A stretch of 64,000 nt of DNA from Metaphire vulgaris. Taxonomy: Eukaryota; Annelida; Clitellata; Crassiclitellata; Megascolecidae. This document shows, one piece after another, positions 57,166-64,000 of the stretch. Below the pieces are notes generated by a model. It was not told the DNA's origin. It did not search any database and was given only the letters and a program-made list of their open reading frames with translations. Location: positions 4,129,968-4,193,967 of the forward strand of contig CM030851.1 in the NCBI GenBank assembly GCA_018105865.1, read 5' to 3'. The first letter of the stretch is position 1. Each line of letters starts with the position of its first letter. The position numbers were made by a program, and so were the translations under genes.

Positions 57166-57299
57166 ATGGTGCTCTTCGAAGCTTTTGGATGCATTTTTAC
57201 ATGTACAGTATGTCGGCCATAACATTATACTGGCCAGATTTAGTTCTTTTATATGTTGGAACTGCTGTAGCAAATTTTGGAGAGTGAATTTTTGTTTAT

Positions 57300-58020
57300 T
57301 TCATCATTTGTGTCTTCTTTAGGTGCTATGTATTTTCTTGGTTCATATAGTTTACTAAGATTTCTATAAGCTTATGCTTTATTTTATGTGTTCTCAAAAG
57401 TTTTGCTTCTTAATTAATGTCTCATTTGGTACTAATTACTTTAATTTAATTTTTTGAAGTGGTCATCTTTATCATCATCATCAGAAATTAATTGCTCTAT
57501 GCTAGCTCATTAGTGCAATAGCTAGTCAGAAAACATTTTCAGGTTTTTGTCAAATTGAGTACTTAATTGATTTGATCCAATGCCCGTGGAATACACCCCC
57601 ACCCCACGCAGTGTGATGTTTGCATAAACTATTTACAGAGAAAACGCACCCGACTTCAACTTCGAGCGACTGGCATTACTGACAGCAAATAGGCAATTTC
57701 TGACTAATTAAAGTTGACATAATTTTTGCTACGTGCTTACTTTTTCCGGTGTCTGTTACATGAGAAATGGGATTTTACTGATCTGGCAATTGGCAAATTA
57801 ATGATTAATTATATGAGATATGAATTATGTGACATTGACATGCTATGTTAACTATGTACTGCTGGTGCAGCTTTTTACCTGTATAAACCAAAACTGTTGT
57901 TTTTATTATTTCATAATGACATTGGAATATGATAACATCATCTGTATAAACCGTGTAAATTGTTCCTGATATCTATTAAAAATGATTATAGTCAGTTGTA
58001 ACAACAGAATAACTTTGTTA
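57300..58020. other. Interval without a recognised gene
   Basis: AT-rich with no motif or repeat seen. Confidence 0.4.
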
Positions 58021-58026
58021 CTTATA

Positions 58027-58168
58027 GGGGCTGTCCATTAATTATGTCAACAATTTTGGTCAATTTTTTAATCCCCCCCTTCAACAACTGTCAACTTTCA
58101 GTTATCCCTTAACAAGGTTATTATTTCAACCCCTCCCTAAATTGTTGACGTAATTAATGGACAGCCCC
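58027..58168. mobile_element. 142-bp MITE with long TIRs
   Basis: The left end GGGGCTGTCCATTAATTATG and the right end, the reverse complement of GGGGCTGTCCATTAATTACG, match over about 28 bp with one mismatch. ATA flanks both sides (58,024-58,026 and 58,169-58,171). Non-coding. The superfamily is not assigned; a 3-bp duplication would suit PIF/Harbinger-type integration. Confidence 0.85.
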
Positions 58169-58282
58169 ATATGGCTGTGGCATTTGAACTTTATTAGTAA
58201 CAAAACGTTTTAAACCAAGTAACAAGAAATAGTAACATTTGAACTTTTATAACAAGTAAGGCAATGCAGAGGAGAGTGTGAG

Positions 58283-58283
<1 letters not shown>

Positions 58284-58330
<47 letters not shown>
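58284..58330. repeat. (GT)n microsatellite
   Basis: More than twenty TG units in direct order. Confidence 0.95.
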
Positions 58331-58895
58331 GACAATTAATGCAATGTTACATTGGATGTAAGCTTACAGATAGTACAAGATTACAGTGATGGATTGTAGC
58401 TTTAGTATAATTTTACAGAAACTGGGTAGGTAAATTACAGAAAACTTTTAGTAAAAATGTAAAAACTTAACAGCAATTTCCTGCTATTTAGATACAAAAC
58501 ATTATAGAAATAATTTTTACATAAACTAATTTTTACAGATAAACATTGGTAACACGGCTGCCTGAAAATTTCTGTAAGATTTACAGAAACTTTTACTGTG
58601 TATTTGAATTACAAGTCAGTGAGCAAGCGCTTACTAAATTGCTAAGGACGGAATAATAGATGACCGATCACTTTCTTTGAAGCAGCTCAGCGACCGTAGT
58701 ACATGTACATTCTGTCAATTTCTAAGACCAAATACAGGAGGCAGCAGGGGTGAGCAAGGGCCAAGGGTGGGGAGAGTTTTGTTGCATTCATTGTCACTGC
58801 GTTAGGCATGCTCAAGGTTCGCATTGCTAAGAAGTTAAGAACTACAACTGCTAACTTCGTTTGAGTGCATCCCCCCCGAATATATTTCCCCCTTA

Positions 58896-59065
58896 CAGTG
58901 GCGGCTCTAGGATTTGGCAAGTGGGGGGCCGTTGGGGTGGTAACTTCTAATCATGGGGGCCAACCATTTGTTGTTTAATGTATGTAGCATTAAGTATAGG
59001 GTCCCAACTGGGGGGGCCAGGCGCTCAATAGGGGCACGGGCCCCCCTCCGGTGGAGCCGCCACTG
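58896..59065. mobile_element. hAT-type MITE (CAGTGGCGGCTC termini, 8-bp TSD)
   Basis: The left end CAGTGGCGGCTCTAGG and the right end, the reverse complement of CAGTGGCGGCTCCACC, enclose 170 bp of G-rich non-coding DNA. The exact 8-bp duplication CCCCCTTA lies at 58,888-58,895 and 59,066-59,073. Confidence 0.9.
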
Positions 59066-59811
59066 CCCCCTTACTCAAAAATGGAAGCATCTTGCTTCCA
59101 CCTTACTATTACGTGGATTCGTGGAAGGGCCTGTAGGCTAGATTTCGAATTAAGCGAGTTCGATATTATCAGCGACTCTTTTGTGTCTATTAACATTGCG
59201 TTGGGTGGGATCGACGCTTAATTGTCGAGTTTCGCTTTGTCGAGTGACATCGCACAATAATCTAATAGGCCTACTACAGCGCCATAGAAGTTCCGTTTTT
59301 ACTGACTTTCAGCATGACTAACCGAGGCCTCCCCGTACGAATCCGACTACCCACCTCCCTTTCAGTGTGTACGTACTATATGAATGACCTCTAATATCTC
59401 ATCTCCTGAGGATTGACGGTCTTATTCCTTCGTGTGCTGAAGTTGAGATGACAACCTGAATTTCCTTTCTTCAACAGGAGTCTTGTCCACTCCTGCCGTC
59501 TTTTAAGGAAAAATTACTAGGAGGACCGAGAAAAACTTTAAATTCCGGATGAAAACTGATTTTGGCACTTCACAATTTTAGTTTATTCTGCCCGGCTACC
59601 CACAAATCAGCCATAATGGTAGTAGAATAAAATTTCTAATATCGGATGAAAAGTGCTATGATGGCCATGCGCAACAGTTTCCAGTGTTTCTCTGAAAAGA
59701 CTGACAAAGCCCAATAGAGAAAAACTCGGAGTAACTTCTAGGGGGCCTTTGTATGAAAGGCGTGGACTGTCATGACATAATATAATTGCGGCGGGGCCAG
59801 GAAAACAACTA

Positions 59812-59981
59812 GGGGCCGCGGCCAGGATATTTTTACACGCCCACCCCCATCCTCCCTCCCAATTTAAGCTATGCGATGAACTTTTTTGCTGTCAGCTACT
59901 TTTTTGGCAAGGGATCCCCAGAATTTACCGACACCCCTCCCCAAATTCATGATCCTAGAAATTACCTTGGCCGCGGTCCCC
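59812..59981. mobile_element. Possible MITE with GGGGCCGCGGCCA ends
   Basis: GGGGCCGCGGCCAGGATAT on the left is mirrored on the right by the reverse complement of GGGGACCGCGGCCAAGGTAAT. The 170-bp interior is non-coding. No clear target duplication. Confidence 0.5.
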
Positions 59982-60069
59982 ATAGTTTACATGTTAAAAA
60001 GCACCCGTGTCCGTACGCCTTCTTTTTAGACGCTCTCTCAGTCTCTTTCCTGCATCATTTCTTGTTGGA

Positions 60070-60077
60070 TAATAATA

Positions 60078-60147
<70 letters not shown>

Positions 60148-60148
60148 G
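60070..60148. repeat. (GAT)n-(AAT)n microsatellite
   Basis: About ten GAT units followed by about thirteen AAT units; the acidic and Asn runs in open frames are artefacts. Confidence 0.95.
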
Positions 60149-60576
60149 GCTTAAAGTAGTTCATGAGGGTCTACCCTGTGTGGAAACCACTGTTGTCTTT
60201 CTAGTATTGAATTAGCATCGCTGTCTCTATCTGCGAAAAATGTTGCAGCGTCCTTCTTTTGCACGTATTGGGGAACCGTCTTTCTGTATTTGCGATTTGC
60301 AACACCTCTCCGTTGGTTTTACTTTATCTCCACTTCTCCAGTTAACTCTTTGCAGGGCGCGCAATTGGTAAATTTCAAAAGCGTTCGGTCTTTTCTGTAT
60401 TTTTCTTCTTCAGAGTCCAGCTTTCGCATTTATACGTTGTCATATTCCACGCTACACTTTCCGTGATTCTTTTCTTTGTTCTGATACTGATATTATTTAG
60501 CCTATTCATATGTTTTTCATTTTTCTGATGGCAACCCTTCTTATTGGAAGTTATTGGCATTTATTTACTCTCCAGG

Positions 60577-60744
60577 CATTGGCGCCCACAGAAATTTTTC
60601 CAGGAGGGGCAAAACACATTTTAACACAATGGTCACGGTTATAGTATTTTAGCAAGGTTTTCAAATTTCAATGTAAAATATAGGTATTTGCATTTTCCAT
60701 GGAGGGCAAGTGCCCCCTCTTGCCCTAATGTGCGGGCGCCCATG
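60577..60744. mobile_element. hAT-type MITE (CATTGGCGCCC termini, 8-bp TSD)
   Basis: The left end CATTGGCGCCCACAGAAAT and the right end, the reverse complement of CATGGGCGCCCGCACAT, enclose 168 bp. The 8-bp sequence TCTCCAGG flanks it exactly at 60,569-60,576 and 60,745-60,752. Confidence 0.85.
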
Positions 60745-60759
60745 TCTCCAGGTCTTCCG

Positions 60760-61735
60760 AGATGATTGAACTTATGGAATCGAGAACATATGAGACATTA
60801 GCGACTCTTCTTGTACTCCTGACTTTATTGTAGGTCTAGATTTTGCTAAATTTCGCTAGTTTCGTTTATTGTAGGCTTGGTTGTCGATGTACTGCATGTC
60901 TCACGCTAAAATATTTAATGATAGCCAAAGCTATTTTGTGATTTAATAGAATTCTTGCAGTCGCTTTGGAAATAAAGTCTTCAGAACTCAGAGACATGTC
61001 TTAGGGCTTCTCCATCAGTTTTTGCATTAAGCTTATTTTAGCATTGTGTTTTGCATTCGCTGTAGTTGGGATCTTCTTTCTTTGCGACGAACGAAACCAA
61101 CGACAGGTCAATACGTGCCAATAAGTTCGACGGAAATTTGCATTACACAGAGCGTAACAGACTGGGTTAATCGTACTGTTGATGTAGCACAGCCAATATC
61201 CTACAAAACAAAAGCAATTTTAATAACATGAAATAATAATAATAAAATAAATAAATCAATAAATCAAAATAATAATAATAATCGTTTTTTCTCATCATCT
61301 AATTCAATCCTTTTAAATAGTCACATTTCCGTCCTATCAATAGACACAAATGCGTGTAACATAGGTAAGCCTATTTCATGCTGATTTTGTTAATCGCGTA
61401 GGTCTGCGGTTTTGAAACTCGAAGAATTAAGTCAAAGTCATTTTAAAATTGGCAGATTAATGTCAACACTTCCTTTCATTTTGGGAAGTAGTTACTTAGG
61501 CCTAATCAACAGAGTCGATGCTCTGCGTTTTTGTTAATGTGCATGTAATGCGGCGTCTGCGGTTTGAAACTAAGGAAGATTTTCCTCGTCCTTATCCTCG
61601 CTTGCAGATCGGTCCATTTTAAAATTGGCAGTACTAATAATTAATGTAGTATGTGGATTTATATTTGGCTTCATTTTCTAAATGTTTAGCCATTGTTTCC
61701 TTTATAATACCAGTTGATTCTTTAGCAGAATTCTT
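60760..61735. other. Interval without a recognised gene
   Basis: AT-rich, with short AAT runs at 61,230-61,285. No supported gene. Confidence 0.4.
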
Positions 61736-61741
61736 TGTTGC

Positions 61742-61850
61742 CCAGTGACGTCGGCTCCAGTTGAACGAGTGTTTTCGCAAAGTGGTCTCATAATTAGACC
61801 TCACCGTCTGTGCATGACTGATCAGCTGCTGGAAACACTTGTTCATTTAT
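61742..61850 (+). pseudogene. hAT transposase C-terminal fragment
   Basis: The plus strand encodes VTSAPVERVFSQSGLIIRPH then RLCMTDQLLETLVHL, matching the 'P-TSAP-ER-FS-G ... R-R-M--L-E-LVFL' end of hAT transposases. Nothing else of the element is recognisable. An ATT/CTA microsatellite follows at 61,846-61,936. Confidence 0.72.
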
Positions 61851-61901
61851 TATTATTATTATTATTATTAGAGTCGATGCTACTACTACTACTACTACTA
61901 C

Positions 61902-61933
<32 letters not shown>

Positions 61934-61936
61934 TTA
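61846..61936. repeat. (ATT)n-(CTA)n microsatellite
   Basis: About eight ATT units, an 11-bp break, then CTA units with one ATA. Confidence 0.9.
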
Positions 61937-62067
61937 AACTTGACAATTTCAGCGCAGTAACATTAGGTGGCTAAAGTTAAAGGCGCATTTGTAAGTATTG
62001 CTGCTGACATTATGTTTTTTTTTTAAATTTGCTTTTCTAATTTTTTTCAATTGAAATTGTGAAATAG

Positions 62068-62215
62068 AGGTTGGTCCTTGTCCTTGTCCTTGACTGTAGT
62101 CCTTGTGGTCCTTGTGCTTGCCGGGTAACAGTGGGTCGGTCCTCGTCCTTATCCTCGTTCTTGGGGTTCGATCCTTGTCCTTATCCTCGTCCTTGGGGGG
62201 GTCGGTCCTTGTTAA
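62068..62215. repeat. CCTTGTC-rich low-complexity tract
   Basis: Irregular direct repeats of GTCCTTGTCCTTGTC and TCGTCCTTATCCTCG. The Asp/Lys/Arg-rich frame on the minus strand is an artefact. Confidence 0.8.
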
Positions 62216-62242
62216 CATCACTGACTGTAGTCCAAATATATA

Positions 62243-62568
62243 CAGTGGATCCCACTTAATCGCATAACAACAGAAAAACCCGAACCAGCGTTTTGCGCGT
62301 ACAATTAATTGATCGCCGATCAATTGGCTTATCCACCAGAGACTGTCACCCGTTTGTTCGGCCGGATACCCTGGATTTGACCTGGATCTTTAGTGATTTG
62401 GATTTGGTGTGTCATCGGTTGATGCTCCTGTGCATTATGAAAGTGGCGCTATAGAAGTTTAAGTTTAAGATTAGATATTATTATCAGACGTCCCGGCTAT
62501 TCGCATAGCCCAGTTAATCGCATAAGCAAGGCTTGCACGGCACCTGTGCAATTAAGCGGGTTTCACTG
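62243..62568. mobile_element. Tigger-type MITE with TA target duplication
   Basis: The left end CAGTGGATCCCACTTAATCG and the right end, the reverse complement of CAGTGAAACCCGCTTAATTG, resemble the terminus at 33.84 kb. TA flanks both sides (62,241-62,242 and 62,569-62,570). CGCATA and AATTAAGCGG subterminal motifs recur. A LINE 3' end (62,375-62,465) lies inside. Confidence 0.82.
62345..62470 (+). repeat. LINE 3' UTR copy inside the Tigger MITE
   Basis: GGATTTGGTGTGTCATCGG and GTGGCGCTATAGAAGTT match the 3' UTR of the LINE at 31.64-31.73 kb in the same order. Here the tail is TTTAAG rather than TTGA. Confidence 0.7.
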
Positions 62569-62574
62569 TATTCG

Positions 62575-64000
62575 TGATATTCGCTCCGGATCCAGTAAAT
62601 ATTGACCCAAAATTTCTGGATCCGGTGGAAAAGACATCCGGTCATTCCATAATATTTTCGGAAGTTGCGGTGTTTCCGGGGGAAAAGGCTGACGAGCGAA
62701 AAAGATCATTCAGATCATCCAAACAGGCGTTTATCCCCTGTAAATCTATGCATCTATGGATATCTTACGAACATGGCAAAATGTGCTATATATGTGACGA
62801 AATTGGCTTAAGATGCGGATTAAATTTCCGCATATTTATATAGAAATCACGCGTGGAAACCCGACTGAAAATGCGGCGCATTACAAATGTCTTAAATATG
62901 CGATCGCATGAACGCACAGTCTTAGCTAATCTGAAACGTACTGGCTAGTCTTACGGATCATCTTAACGTTCCGAGTTAATGTCAATTCATCGAATATAAT
63001 CTCTGATTAATTACAGTTGTTAGTGGTCAGCGACAGACGAATAATCTACACCTCGCGTGCCAGTGTCCATTACTGCACTCGGTGCGATTTTTCTTTGTCG
63101 TTGTAAACGGAAATGAGAAATCGGTCGAGCGATCGGCGATCAATACATTCGTTCTCATTTAACACAGCATGATGCTCTGGATAGCATCCCGTATACTCAA
63201 TTGCACATCGTCCGATGGCAGTCGTCGAATGTACGTAATAGACGGCGATAGTAAGTCAATGGAAGAATTATTTGACCAGTCTACAGACAGGCCAGACTGC
63301 TGGTTTAGACCATCGGTGTGATTCGAATGGCTTGAAATTAGTCTCCTAGGCAGGACATTTGCCTACGATAATTAGATTTTAACGTCAATGCTTATTTGTG
63401 GACTTTAGGTTTTAAAAATGATGGATAAACGATTTCGTGAATTGCTTGATGAGTGGACGCGCTTTCATGACCATTGCGTTGCGTAACACATATGTGTAAT
63501 CTATTTCGATAATTGTTTAGAGCCAATGCGCAACTACGACGCGTTTACATCGGAAATATTATGAGACAGAAGGCGATGAACAAAGACGCGTAGATTTATG
63601 AAGAGAAATTCAACTAGATTTAGAAAAGTGCTCTTATAGGCCTCAATGGCGTAAACAAGTTCCATTGATTTTACGGTGAACTTTATAGCCCAAAATCCAT
63701 CTTCTAAGATCGATTATATATCCAGTGGCGCACAATGTTCCCTCTAATCTGTGCGCACACATGCAGAAGTCGCAAGGCAAGCGCACAGAGGAAAAATGAA
63801 TCGCACAAATTTTTGAAACATTTCTCCACCGCTTTCATGTCATGCACGTACTTACTGACAAAGATTGACGCTTTGTTGTGAACTTGTAACGGTTCCATAC
63901 AATTAGGCTACTAACTTCTGGTCAAGACTGTGGGCAAAAGGTCTTTTATTTAGGCTAATGGTTTGTGTAAAGCACGCGGTTCCAAATATCGATAAAACTA
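62575..64000. other. Interval without a recognised gene
   Basis: No supported coding region, TIR pair or tandem array was seen up to the window end. Confidence 0.4.

Noticed and set aside
59270..59300. GCGCCATAGAAGTT resembling the LINE 3' UTR at 31.7 kb
   Set aside because: Only about 14 bases match and no tail or coding end is nearby.
61949..62323. Asp/Lys/Arg-rich 124-residue frame
   Set aside because: Translation of CCTTGTC low-complexity repeats and a Tigger MITE end.
1..64000. CRISPR array, tRNA, rRNA or bacterial operon
   Set aside because: Spliced genes, microsatellites and animal-type transposons indicate a nuclear metazoan genome; no regularly spaced repeats or RNA gene signatures were seen.

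Overview
The window looks like AT-rich nuclear DNA from a metazoan, probably a marine invertebrate or basal deuterostome. Coding sequence is short, broken and split by introns with clear GT/AG borders. Microsatellites are frequent, and almost every recognisable protein belongs to a eukaryotic transposable element: Merlin, hAT, Tigger/pogo, PIF/Harbinger, piggyBac, CACTA-like, MULE-like, Helitron, CR1/L2-type LINEs and Ty3/gypsy. The species cannot be fixed from sequence alone. No conserved single-copy host gene, rRNA or tRNA was recognised.

Layout. 0-5.5 kb: two Merlin transposase copies in the same orientation (minus), sharing exon borders, with a degraded CRESS-DNA-virus Rep helicase fragment between them. 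6-7.4 kb: a diverged tandem-repeat array. 7.7-11.9 kb: hAT, Tigger and LINE relics. 14.9-17.7 kb: a Harbinger fragment, a hAT MITE and a 777-bp hAT deletion derivative with an exact 8-bp target duplication. 18-20.5 kb: two LINE 3' ends. 22.3-24 kb: MULE-like SWIM and pogo relics. 28.7-31.4 kb: a nearly complete but broken CACTA-like transposase with exons of a possible companion ORF. 31.4-33.8 kb: a LINE 3' end and a Tigger element whose transposase retains all three catalytic Asp. 34-36.5 kb: an uncharacterised multi-exon family, with a paralogue on the other strand at 55.3-57.2 kb. 37-41.4 kb: two hAT C-terminal fragments and an unrecognised possible gene. 42.4-44.6 kb: LINE end, pogo relic, MITE. 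45.1-48.8 kb: a Helitron with both ends visible. 51.1-54 kb: a LINE with EN and RT domains, interrupted by a piggyBac deletion derivative at TTAA. 54.1-55.3 kb: out-of-order Ty3/gypsy pol pieces and a hAT N-terminal region. 58-62.6 kb: several small MITEs with visible target duplications.

How the parts relate. This is a nested transposon graveyard rather than a set of cooperating genes. Many non-autonomous elements sit in or beside larger ones (piggyBac in LINE, LINE tail in a Tigger MITE, LINE tail in another LINE, MITE in a Merlin intron). The best-defined structures are the Helitron ends, the hAT and piggyBac target duplications, the four-exon Merlin structure, and the two copies of the uncharacterised family that share a splice donor.
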